The notes below the pieces were generated by a model. The model was given only the letters and a program-made list of their open reading frames with translations. It ran no database searches and had not been told where the DNA came from. Source: Burkholderia sp. MS389 (GTDB lineage: Bacteria > Pseudomonadota > Gammaproteobacteria > Burkholderiales > Burkholderiaceae). Taken from it: a DNA stretch of 64,000 nucleotides. The DNA lies in the NCBI RefSeq assembly GCF_016899425.1, contig NZ_CP045995.1, positions 2,170,001 through 2,234,000 of the forward strand. The letters run 5' to 3'. The position numbers were made by a program, and so were the translations under genes. This document shows, piece after piece, positions 33,662 to 41,742 of this stretch (position 1 is the first letter of the stretch; every line of letters begins with the position of its first letter).

Positions 33662-34546
33662 TCAGTTCGTCGCCGTCGCCGTCGCCGTCGCCGCCGGCAG
33701 CGTGAGCTTCAGCTCGCGGGCGACTTCCGCGAACAGGATCGGCAGGCGCACCGGCTTTTCTTCGCAGCGCGCGTTGTAGTGCGACACGATGTGCGCGATC
33801 TCGTCCTCGCTCGCTTCGCCGGTCGAGATCTTGCCGGTCAGCAGGAAGATCGGCGCGCCGCTGTTCTCGCTCGAGCGGATGCCGCGCACGAGTTCGGCGG
33901 CCGTCTGGTCGCCGAGCATCCAGTCGAGGATGTAGCCGTCGAAATCCTCGACTTCCAGCGCCTTGCGGAAGCTCGCGCCGTCGAAGTACGGAATCGCGTT
34001 CACGCCTTTCTCGATGAAATATTCACAGACCGTTTCGGCGACGTCGTGCGAATCGTCGACCACGGCGATCCGCGCCGCATACACGTTCGGCTGCGCGGAG
34101 CGCAGCTCGATCACGTCGACCGGATACGTGCGGCCCTCGCGTGCGTGCTGGCGTTCGGTGACGATCCATTCGCCCTGCCACTGCAGCGCGACGAAGTCCG
34201 TTTCGATCTGGCTGGTGGCCTTCGTCGAGATTGCCGCGCGGCAGCGCAAGCGCTTCGATTCGATCACGAACGTCGCGTCGATCATCTCGGCCGCGGCCGG
34301 CTGCGTGCCCTTGTCGTCGAGCAGGATCGCGGGCGGCACGCCGAAGTGCGTCGCGATGTCCTGCAACTGCGACAGGTTCCACGGGATCAGGCCCTTCATC
34401 TTGCGCGTGACGACCGAGAAGCTCAGGCCGAGCACGTTCGCGATCGTCGTGTTGTGACTTCGCGGCGGAATGCCGTTCCGGTTCAGGAGATCGCGCACCT
34501 TGTTGGCGGTGATGAGATCGACGTTGGCCTGCTCGGTGGTGGACAT
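33662..34546 (-). CDS. BetR-type HTH protein with C-terminal receiver domain
   Basis: 294 residues. Residues 12-76 form an HTH of the BetR kind (TANKVRDLLNRNGIPPRSHNTTIANVLGLSFSVVTRKMKG in outline), a middle beta-rich segment runs to about 155, and the C-terminal receiver has Asp164-Asp165 (AVVDDSH) and phospho-acceptor Asp208 (YILDWMLGD). The HTH-first order is the reverse of most response regulators. Start ATG 34546 is chosen over 34585 because GGAGACC lies in range. The 3' end carries four in-frame GTCGCC hexamers encoding the Ala-Thr tail. Probable partner of the downstream hybrid kinase. Confidence 0.85.
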   Translation of the reverse strand: MSTTEQANVDLITANKVRDLLNRNGIPPRSHNTTIANVLGLSFSVVTRKMKGLIPWNLSQLQDIATHFGVPPAILLDDKGTQPAAAEMIDATFVIESKRLRCRAAISTKATSQIETDFVALQWQGEWIVTERQHAREGRTYPVDVIELRSAQPNVYAARIAVVDDSHDVAETVCEYFIEKGVNAIPYFDGASFRKALEVEDFDGYILDWMLGDQTAAELVRGIRSSENSGAPIFLLTGKISTGEASEDEIAHIVSHYNARCEEKPVRLPILFAEVARELKLTLPAATATATATN

Positions 34547-34907
34547 CTCGATGGGGTCTCCAAGGGTTTTGGTGAGGAAGAGCATATCAAAGCTGACGCG
34601 TCACGCAAACTTTAAACACGCGAAGGGCCTTGACATGCCATTTTTCTCCATTATTATTGCTCACCACGTCACTATTGTTTGTCGCGTCATGTTTGGAGCG
34701 CGATGCCGGCACAGTCGGGGCAGCGAAAAGCGGCGGCAATGAAACAGTGACGGAACGATTCGAAGAGAGCCTGAGAGAGCCTAGGGATGCGTGTCGGCGT
34801 TGGCGGATGGAATTGTATCCGCTGCGCCGCGCGCAAACCGGGTACGAGCTCGCGGGGTGGAATAGCTCGAAGCATTGCGGCGCCGATAAAACTTGAGGAA
34901 AGTACCC
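34547..34907. other. 361-bp divergent promoter region
   Basis: It separates the BetR-type regulator (left, minus) from the Sel1 lipoprotein (right, plus). A strong sigma-70-like promoter faces right at 34630-34657. About 245 bases of leader follow before the lipoprotein ATG; I see no riboswitch fold or small gene in it. Confidence 0.5.
34630..34657 (+). promoter_or_regulatory. sigma-70-like promoter TTGACA-N16-TATTAT
   Basis: The -35 is a perfect TTGACA (34630-34635) and the -10 is TATTAT (34652-34657), in an AT-rich island of otherwise GC-rich DNA. It should transcribe the Sel1-repeat lipoprotein gene. Confidence 0.65.
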
Positions 34908-35495
34908 ATGTATCGCCGTTTACTCGCACCGGGGCTGCTGTTGCTGCTGGCTGCGTGCGCGCAGGATCCGTCGGTTACCGCCGGCACGGTACGGATCTGC
35001 GACGACACAGGTTGTTCCTATCGCCCTAAAGATCAGGTCTCCTATCAAAAAAGGGACGATGCGGAAGACCGGGACGATCCACGCATCGCCGCGCTCAAGC
35101 AAACCGCGAAGACCCAGCCGAAGGCCGCCTACGACCTCGGCCTGCGCTATTTCCGCGGCGACGGCGTGCGCCAGGACAGCTACCAGGCGCTCAAGTGGAT
35201 GCGCGAGGCCGCCGAACGCGGCGACCTGAACGCGCAAAAGGCGCTCGGCAGTTTCTACCTGTTCGGTCTCGAGGAAATGGGCTCGGATGCGCGCGAAGCG
35301 GAGAAGTGGCTGTCGATCGCGGCCGGCCGCGGCGACAAGGAATCGAAGAAGCTGCTCGACCTTGCACGCAAGGCCAAGAAGGAAGACGAAGAAGACTGGA
35401 AATGGCGCACGCAATGGCGTGACGTCTATTACGGCTACTGGTACTCGGGCTATCCGTACTACGGCGTCTGGCAGCAGACGTACTGGTACTACTGA
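34908..35495 (+). CDS. Sel1-repeat lipoprotein
   Basis: 195 residues. Lipoprotein signal LLLLLAACAQ (Cys near residue 17). Residues 55-145 hold two to three Sel1/TPR-like repeats: AAYDLGLRYFRGDGVRQDSYQALKWMREAAERGDLNAQKALG and the next unit. The end is an unusual aromatic tail with nine Tyr and five Trp in about 35 residues (VYYGYWYSGYPYYGVW). The repeats probably bind a protein partner in the periplasm. GAGGAAAG precedes ATG 34908. First of three lipoprotein genes. Confidence 0.8.
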   Translation: MYRRLLAPGLLLLLAACAQDPSVTAGTVRICDDTGCSYRPKDQVSYQKRDDAEDRDDPRIAALKQTAKTQPKAAYDLGLRYFRGDGVRQDSYQALKWMREAAERGDLNAQKALGSFYLFGLEEMGSDAREAEKWLSIAAGRGDKESKKLLDLARKAKKEDEEDWKWRTQWRDVYYGYWYSGYPYYGVWQQTYWYY

Positions 35496-35615
35496 CCGGG
35501 TATCGAGCAACGGGGCGGCAGCGGGGAGACCACCATCGCGCGCCACGCCGGGGGGCTTATCGAAGTTCGCACGAACACATAAGCCGAACAACGACGCTAA
35601 TCGATCGATAACGAC

Positions 35616-36443
35616 ATGAAGACCAACCTTTCCCAACGTCTCACTCAAGGCGCGCTGGTTGCAGCGCTTGGCGCGGCCGTCGCGGGTTGCGGCGGCGTGG
35701 TGACGCCCGGCGGGCAGAACGCCGGCGTGACGGGCGCGGCGGCCGGCGGCGCGAGCGCCGGCGCCGATTCGCAACTGCAGCGCTGCCCGTCGCCGCTCGG
35801 CACGATCGCGGTCGACGACGGCCGCAACGCCGACTGGTGGGGCCAGTTCGGCAGCGCGACCAAGGTGACGAGCATCGATCCGCTGCTGCGGCTGGCGGTG
35901 CAGCAGTCGAACTGCTTCGTGATCACGTCGATCGGCAACCAGAAGAGCGACGCGCGCCTGTCGCGCATCACGCAGTTGCAGCGCAACTCGGGCGAATACC
36001 GCGCGGGCTCGAAGCAGCAGAAGGGCCAGCGCGTCGCGGCCGACTACTACATGGAACCGCAGATCGTGATCAACGATTCGCCGATCGGCGGGATCGGCAG
36101 CATGATCGGCGGGCTGATCGGCAACAGCGCGGTGGCGGCGGTGGCGGGCCACCTGCAGACGAAGGCGTCGGTGGTGACGCTGACGCTGTTCGACGTGCGC
36201 TCGGCGGTGCAGATCGCGGCGTCGGAAGGCAGCTCGACGGCGACCAACTACGGCGCGGCGCTGGGCGGCTTCGGCGGCGGGGTGGGCGGCGCGCTGGCGG
36301 GCTTCTCGTCGACGCCGGAAGGCAAGGCGACGGTCGTCGCGTTCATCGACGCGTACAACAAGATGGTCGTCGCGCTGCGCAGCTACAAGGCGCAGGACGT
36401 CAAGGGCGGGCTGGGCCGCGGTGGGCAACTGCAGGTCAATTGA
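35616..36443 (+). CDS. CsgG-like lipoprotein
   Basis: 275 residues with lipobox VAGCGG (Cys near residue 25). The chain has Gly/Ala-rich membrane-like stretches (IGSMIGGLIGNSAVAAVAGH; YGAALGGFGGGVGGALAGF) and a core LLRLAVQQSNCFVITSIGNQ resembling the CsgG/curli-secretion fold that senses or exports peptides. It could be a small outer-membrane pore or an assembly factor. It is downstream of the Sel1 lipoprotein (120 bp gap) and upstream of a repeat-containing lipoprotein, perhaps its substrate. Confidence 0.65.
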   Translation: MKTNLSQRLTQGALVAALGAAVAGCGGVVTPGGQNAGVTGAAAGGASAGADSQLQRCPSPLGTIAVDDGRNADWWGQFGSATKVTSIDPLLRLAVQQSNCFVITSIGNQKSDARLSRITQLQRNSGEYRAGSKQQKGQRVAADYYMEPQIVINDSPIGGIGSMIGGLIGNSAVAAVAGHLQTKASVVTLTLFDVRSAVQIAASEGSSTATNYGAALGGFGGGVGGALAGFSSTPEGKATVVAFIDAYNKMVVALRSYKAQDVKGGLGRGGQLQVN

Positions 36444-36565
36444 CGTCGCCGGGCCGGCGGGGGCCGCCGGCCGACTCCCGATTTCTGATTCTTGATGGTC
36501 GGTGCGCGCGGCGTGATTCGCGCGTACGGGCTTCGTTCGTCCTGTTCGTTTGGAAGGTGATCCCG

Positions 36566-37585
36566 ATGAAAGCCGTTGCACTGATCGCATTGACCTGCCT
36601 CGCGCTCACCGCTTGCGGTGGCGACGACAATTCCTCGCCGGCTTCGTCAGGCGGATCGGGGACGAGCAACAACGGCGGCAGCGGCGGGACAGGCGGCACG
36701 GGTTCGGGCGGAACGGGTTCCGGCGGCAGCGGCGGTTCGGGTGGTTCCGGCGGCAGCACACTGACGTGGCGCTACGAGGCGCAGCCTGTTGCGGCCGACC
36801 AGGCGGGCTTCCTGACGCTGGTCAACAGCGAAGGCGCGAAGGGCTACCGCTATCTGGGCGACTACTTCTACAGCGCGGCCAACGGTGGCACGCAGTCGAT
36901 CTTCGTGAACGACGGCACCGCTCAGACGTATACGTACCAGTTGCAAACGGCGTCGTCCGACATGACGTCCTTCGTCAACGCGGCAAACGCGCAAGGGGCG
37001 AGCGGCTACCGGTACGAAGGACCGCTCACGTACGGCGATCTCTATCGCAAGGACGGCGGCTCGTCGGCCACGTACACGTACACGACGACCGGCCTGCCGG
37101 CCGATGCGAACGCGTTCCTCACGCAGGCGAACGGCCAGGGCCAGTCGGGCTACTGGTTCGTCGGTCCGCTGATGGTCGGGGCCGCGCAGGCGAACGTATA
37201 CATGAAGAACAACGCGTCGAACGCGACCTATACGTACGACGCGCTGGCGCCGACGTCGACCGTGAACGACTTCATCGCGCAGGCCAACAGCGAAGGCGCG
37301 AAGGGTTATCGTGCGAAGGGCGCGATGGCGTTCGGCACGGCGATCTCGTGGATCTACGTGAAGGACCAGACGCAATCGCCGACCTTCACGTACCAGTCGG
37401 CCGCGATCCAGTCGACCGGCGCGAGCTTCGTCCAGCAGTCGAACACGTTCGGTGCGCAGGGCTCGGCCTACCTGAGCGACCTCGCGCTCGGTTCGCCCGT
37501 GCCGGCGATGGCGTCGTTCTATTTCACGCCGAAGAACTGCACGGGCTTCCTGTGCACGACGCTGAATCCGCTCACGCAGAACTGA
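36566..37585 (+). CDS. lipoprotein with five ~50-residue tandem repeats and Gly/Ser linker
   Basis: 339 residues. Lipobox LTACGG (Cys near residue 17) is followed by about 45 residues of Gly/Ser/Asn linker. From residue 66 there are five degenerate repeats, each beginning with a T-Y-T-Y type strand, then a helix with F-x3-ANxxGAxGY and a short strand (starts near TWRYEA, TYTYQL, TYTYTT, TYTYDA, TFTYQS). The last repeat ends in a Cys-containing tail (KNCTGFLCTT). I do not recognise the family. The linker suggests an extended stalk through peptidoglycan or on the surface. Follows the CsgG-like gene by 122 bp. Confidence 0.7.
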   Translation: MKAVALIALTCLALTACGGDDNSSPASSGGSGTSNNGGSGGTGGTGSGGTGSGGSGGSGGSGGSTLTWRYEAQPVAADQAGFLTLVNSEGAKGYRYLGDYFYSAANGGTQSIFVNDGTAQTYTYQLQTASSDMTSFVNAANAQGASGYRYEGPLTYGDLYRKDGGSSATYTYTTTGLPADANAFLTQANGQGQSGYWFVGPLMVGAAQANVYMKNNASNATYTYDALAPTSTVNDFIAQANSEGAKGYRAKGAMAFGTAISWIYVKDQTQSPTFTYQSAAIQSTGASFVQQSNTFGAQGSAYLSDLALGSPVPAMASFYFTPKNCTGFLCTTLNPLTQN

Positions 37586-37695
37586 GCGGAAACGTCCGGC
37601 GCGGCAGCGTCGCGCGGGGCAGTCATTCGCGAATGACCTGCGCGCGTCCCATCGAGTGCCTCAGGTGCGACCCGCGATGCGTGTCCGCATCTTTT

Positions 37696-37715
37696 GCCGC
37701 CGGCTTGCCGGCGGC
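37696..37715. terminator. GC-rich perfect hairpin, probable terminator
   Basis: GCCGCCGGC-TT-GCCGGCGGC forms a perfect 9-bp stem with a 2-base loop, preceded by CTTTT and followed by ATTTCGTTT. It can end transcription from the lipoprotein genes, and its flanking T/A runs allow either direction. Confidence 0.55.
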
Positions 37716-37814
37716 ATTTCGTTTACGCGTACACCGCGCGTTGCCGTTCCCCTGCGTGACGCAGCGGCCCGGATCAGACGAAATGTCGCATCAAAGACTC
37801 GGTCAAGTTCAAAA

Positions 37815-37832
37815 AAATTATTCAAATTATTC
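37815..37832 (+). promoter_or_regulatory. two tandem AAATTATTC direct repeats
   Basis: AAATTATTC occurs at 37815-37823 and again at 37824-37832 in an AT-rich block 150 bp before the hybrid kinase. Heptad/nonamer repeats of this kind are typical binding sites for NarL/BvgA-type regulators. Confidence 0.4.
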
Positions 37833-37982
37833 AGACGAGTACTAAAAAGGACTGCATCGACTGATTTCCCCCGAGTCGTTTGGCATGATCGGGACAATTC
37901 CATCCCTTTCATTCCATCGTGACGTCCGTTCGGGCCGAGCATCCGCTCGACCGCGGAACCCGACGCGTCGTCGCGCCAGGCT

Positions 37983-40900
37983 ATGCCGTACAGCACGCTT
38001 CAGTCCATTCGCCGCTATCAGAGCATTTCGATGTTCGGCGGCGCCATTGTCGTGACGATCCTGATCCTCGTCGCCTGCGGGCTCGGGATCGTTTCGATCG
38101 TCTACGGCTACCTGGACGGCGAGCGGCGCAATTTTCTGAACGGCGTCGAGGAAACCGTCGACGAGATTCAGGTGAGCGAGACGTCGTTCCGCAACGGCGT
38201 CGCGAATACGCAGCTGATATGGCGCGAGCTGGACCCCGCACCGGCCGACGTCGTGGACGGATTCTTCGCCAACGGCGAGCAGCTCGCGATCAAGCCGTAT
38301 CCGTCGCTGGTGGTCGGTGTACCGGGCCAGACGGCGCAGCGCGACGAGGTGGCGCGCTATCTCGCGCTGTCGTTCATGCTGTCGCGCATCTGCGCGGCGA
38401 GTTCGCTCAATCGCGGGCGCACGTTGGAGGGGTACCACTACAGCACCCGCACGGGACTGTTCGGTCTCGTGCCGCATCTGTCGCGCGACAATCCGGCGCT
38501 GGCTACCGCCGATGCGCGCGCGCACGTGCTCGACGCATTGCGCATCGACTTCACACACACGCCCGAACTCGGTGCGGACGGTCGGCCGCACGTGCACTGG
38601 CTGCCGCCGTACGTCAACCCGGTGACTGGGCAGGCCCGCATCCGGATCGCCGCGGAGGCGCGTGCCGACGGCCGGCCGTTCGCGGTGCTCGTGACCGAGT
38701 ATGCGCCCGAGTATCTGCTGTCGTGGCTGCAGGATCGTCATGCGACCGGCGTGTTCTTCATCACGGCCGCCGACAACCGGCTCATCACGGTCGATCCCGC
38801 CGTCGAGCGCACGCAGGCGCTCGATGCGCGTCTGCTCGAGCTGGACGTCGCGCACGGGCTCGCGGCGCCGGCCGAGGCGATGTTCCGCGACGGCACGATC
38901 GTGTTCCGCGGTCCGCTCGGCGCGACCGGCTGGACGATCGCCTATATGCTGTCGTGGGCCGACGTCGCGGCCGCGATCGGCGTGCAGGCCGGTGCGCTCG
39001 TCGCGGCATCGCTGCTGGCGATCGCGGTGATGTGGCTGTTGCTCATGCGTTTCTACCGGCGCGTGCTCGTGCCCGTCTACGCGCGCTCGGCCCGCGTGTT
39101 CGACAGCGAGGATCTGTGCCGCAGCGTGATCGGGATGGCGCCGGTCGGCATCGGGCTCGTGTCGCTGTCCGATCGCCGCGTGATCCTGGCGAGCGACGTG
39201 CTGGCGCAGATGCTCGTGCCGTACGGTGGCAATCCGCAGGCGCTGACCGCGCAGGTCCTCGCGCAATACGAGGTGTTCGTCGCGGACGGCGGGGCGGGCA
39301 GGACGATGATGACCGAACTCGTGCTCGACGCGCACGGCGCCTCGCCGCTGCATCTGGAGGTCATTGCGCACGGCGCCCGTTACCAGGGCGAGGACGTGAT
39401 GATCGCGGCCTTCGCCGATACGTCCGCCCAGCGCCGGCTCGTGCATCAGCTCGAGGAAGCCGTGCGCGCGGCCGATTCGGCGAATGCAGCCAAGTCGTCG
39501 TTTCTCGCCGCGACGAGCCATGAGATCCGCACACCGCTGAATGTGATCCTCGGCAACCTCGAGCTGCTCGAGCGCACGGCGCTCGATGCCTCGCAGCAGA
39601 GTCGCGTACAGACGCTGCGCGCATCGGCCGAGGGCCTGCTCGCGATCGTCAGCGATATCCTCGATTTCTCGAAGATCGAGGCCGGTGCGATGTCGGTCGA
39701 GTCGATCGAGTTCGACGTGATCGCCGTGATGGAGCGCCAACTGGCCGCGTTCGCGTCCGTGACGAAGGCGAAAGGGTTACCGCTGTTTGCCGATATCGAT
39801 GCGAGCGACGCGCAGCGCATGCGCGGCGATCCGACGCGGCTCGCACAGGTGGTCGGCAACCTGTTGAGCAACGCGATCAAGTTCACGAGCGAAGGGCGCG
39901 TCGTCGCGCGCGTGGCGGTGGGACGCAACGCGCGCGGCGCGCCCGAGCTCGCGATCGGCATCGAGGATACGGGCATCGGGATCGATCCCGCGCAGCAGGC
40001 GAGGCTGTTCAAGCCGTTTTCGCAGGTCGACGCGTCGATCACGCGGCGCTACGGCGGCACGGGGCTCGGGCTCGCGCTGTGCGATCGGCTGGTCGCGGCG
40101 ATGGGCGGGACGATTTCGGTCGACAGCGCACCGCGCGTCGGCAGCCTGTTTACCGTTCGCCTGCCGTTGCGCATGGCCATTGCGCCGAAATGTCCGGTCG
40201 GCGCGGGCGCCGGGCAGACGCTGATCGTCGTGTCGCCGGAGGATGCGTGGCGCACGTTCGCGTTTCCCCATCTGCGCGCATGGGGTTTCGATGTCGCGAT
40301 GCATCCGAGTCCGATCGGAATGGCCGCCGGGTGCCTCGCGCGTGCTCACGCGATCGTGCTCTTCGGCGATTCCGATCGATGGCGGCGCGACGAGCTCGAC
40401 AGCCTCGGAGGGGGTACGCCGATCGTGCTGGCCACCCCAGACGGCCCGCTGCAGCCGGACGTTGCGGGCCGCACGATTCGCGTGTCGAGCTATTCGCTGA
40501 GCGGGCTGCGCACGGCGATCGGGCAGGCGCGGGTCGCGACGGCGGAATCGCGGCGCGGGACGCGTGGCGCTGCGGATGCCGGCCGGCGGGCGGTGCCGGC
40601 GGTGCCGGCATCCGATGCGCGCGGGCTGAGGGTGCTGGTTGCCGACGATACGTCGGTCAACGGCTCGATCTTCCGCGAACAGCTCGACGTGCTTGGCCAT
40701 ACGGTCCGCTGCGTGTCGTCCGGCGCGGCGGCGCTCGATACGCTGGCGAACGGTGCATGGGAGGTGCTGCTGCTCGGCGCCGACCTGCCCGACATGCCGG
40801 CCCGTGAACTGGCGGAGGTCGTCCATGCGCGCGCGCTGCCGTGCGACATGATCGCCGTGGTATCGCACCTGGGGCCGGACGACGCAAGGCGTTATGCGGT

Positions 40901-41066
40901 ATCGAACGTCGAATGCGTGTTGACCAAGCCCGTGACGCTGGCGGACCTGCGCCGCAGTCTGGCGCGCATCGCGCGGCGGCGCGGGACGGGCGCGCCCGCC
41001 GAAGCGGCAGACAGGCGACGGGCATCGGATGCGATGGCCGCAACGGTGGATTGGCCGGGACGATAA
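37983..41066 (+). CDS. large hybrid sensor kinase with a degenerate receiver
   Basis: 1027 residues. TM1 (about 19-42), a ~300-residue periplasmic sensor, TM2 (about 337-360), PAS-like segment (about 380-490), histidine phosphoacceptor His513 (AATSHEIRTPLN), HATPase with GNLLSNAIKFTS, EDTGIGI and YGGTGLGLAL, a divergent receiver-like segment (TLIVVSPEDAWRTF; no acidic pocket) and a last receiver (LVADDTSVNG). In that receiver Asp888-Asp889 and Lys982 are present but the phospho-acceptor position is Gly932 (LLLGADLP). There is no HPt. The layout recalls RcsC/BvgS. First of a group with a small protein, a response regulator and a second hybrid kinase. Confidence 0.9.
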   Translation: MPYSTLQSIRRYQSISMFGGAIVVTILILVACGLGIVSIVYGYLDGERRNFLNGVEETVDEIQVSETSFRNGVANTQLIWRELDPAPADVVDGFFANGEQLAIKPYPSLVVGVPGQTAQRDEVARYLALSFMLSRICAASSLNRGRTLEGYHYSTRTGLFGLVPHLSRDNPALATADARAHVLDALRIDFTHTPELGADGRPHVHWLPPYVNPVTGQARIRIAAEARADGRPFAVLVTEYAPEYLLSWLQDRHATGVFFITAADNRLITVDPAVERTQALDARLLELDVAHGLAAPAEAMFRDGTIVFRGPLGATGWTIAYMLSWADVAAAIGVQAGALVAASLLAIAVMWLLLMRFYRRVLVPVYARSARVFDSEDLCRSVIGMAPVGIGLVSLSDRRVILASDVLAQMLVPYGGNPQALTAQVLAQYEVFVADGGAGRTMMTELVLDAHGASPLHLEVIAHGARYQGEDVMIAAFADTSAQRRLVHQLEEAVRAADSANAAKSSFLAATSHEIRTPLNVILGNLELLERTALDASQQSRVQTLRASAEGLLAIVSDILDFSKIEAGAMSVESIEFDVIAVMERQLAAFASVTKAKGLPLFADIDASDAQRMRGDPTRLAQVVGNLLSNAIKFTSEGRVVARVAVGRNARGAPELAIGIEDTGIGIDPAQQARLFKPFSQVDASITRRYGGTGLGLALCDRLVAAMGGTISVDSAPRVGSLFTVRLPLRMAIAPKCPVGAGAGQTLIVVSPEDAWRTFAFPHLRAWGFDVAMHPSPIGMAAGCLARAHAIVLFGDSDRWRRDELDSLGGGTPIVLATPDGPLQPDVAGRTIRVSSYSLSGLRTAIGQARVATAESRRGTRGAADAGRRAVPAVPASDARGLRVLVADDTSVNGSIFREQLDVLGHTVRCVSSGAAALDTLANGAWEVLLLGADLPDMPARELAEVVHARALPCDMIAVVSHLGPDDARRYAVSNVECVLTKPVTLADLRRSLARIARRRGTGAPAEAADRRRASDAMAATVDWPGR

Positions 41067-41176
41067 GAAAACGACACGCGAAGGCAGCGCAGACCGCCGG
41101 CGTCAAACAGGGAAGGCAGACACGCGGCATCGTGCCGGTGCCGCGTGATTTCGACTGAAGAAGGAAGGGTAAGGCC

Positions 41177-41374
41177 GTGCGCTATATAGGAAAGGTGTTC
41201 GGGCTGCTGCTTGGATTCGCGACGTTGCCGGAGAAATCCAGACGGGATTTCCTCACGAAGCTGAACGAATTCATGATGATGTCGCCGTCGCAGAAGCGGC
41301 GGGCCATCACCGAGTGGCAGCACGCCGCGGGCGATGGAGCGGATGAACCGGGCAAGTCAGTGGACAAACGATAG
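41177..41374 (+). CDS. small protein between kinase and response regulator genes
   Basis: 65 residues starting at a GTG with AAGG/AAGGAAGGG-type purine leaders upstream. The first 17 residues are hydrophobic with Arg (RYIGKVFGLLLGFATLP) and the rest is helical and charged (EKSRRDFLTKLNEF, SQKRRAITEW). Not recognised. It lies 110 bp after the hybrid kinase in the same direction and may be a membrane-associated accessory of the phosphorelay, but that is inference. Confidence 0.55.
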   Translation: MRYIGKVFGLLLGFATLPEKSRRDFLTKLNEFMMMSPSQKRRAITEWQHAAGDGADEPGKSVDKR

Positions 41375-41742
41375 ACAGGCTGCGGCTCGGGCCACCCCCC
41401 AGGGCAGAACGGATCGACGGCGTTGGGGCGCCGTCGATTGGGCGTGCATGGGCGGCGGATCGCCGAAAGGGTCTGCCGCGGCAAGGCCGTGCCCGGTCAC
41501 GGCGGATGGCGAGGCGACTATTGCGTCGAGCCCCGGCCGCTGTGCGTGGCCGCACGCCGGTGCTCCCGGTCGCACTCCGTCGCATTGAGGCAACGCAGAA
41601 CCCGCCTATTATCTTAAAATTACGCTGCGCACCGCCCGGTTCGCTGAACACCGCAACGCGATCGTGTTGCGAGATGGATTCGAATCCCGGCGCGTCGCAC
41701 AACATGGCACGTCGGGCCGCGTGTATCGGGAGAAGAATAGAG
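41375..41742. other. 368-bp gap with a promoter before the response regulator
   Basis: No supported gene. A promoter-like TTGAGG/TATTAT pair lies at 41585-41612 within an AT-rich patch, pointing toward the response regulator gene. Confidence 0.5.
41585..41612 (+). promoter_or_regulatory. promoter TTGAGG-N16-TATTAT
   Basis: The -35 (41585-41590) matches four of six positions and the -10 (41607-41612) five of six. Transcription would start near 41620, about 120 bp before the response regulator ATG. Confidence 0.5.

Larger units (their letters stand above)
37586..37982. other. 397-bp gap between lipoprotein and hybrid kinase genes
   Basis: It holds an intrinsic-terminator-like stem (37696-37715) and an AT-rich block with two exact 9-bp direct repeats (37815-37832). 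No supported gene. Confidence 0.5.
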
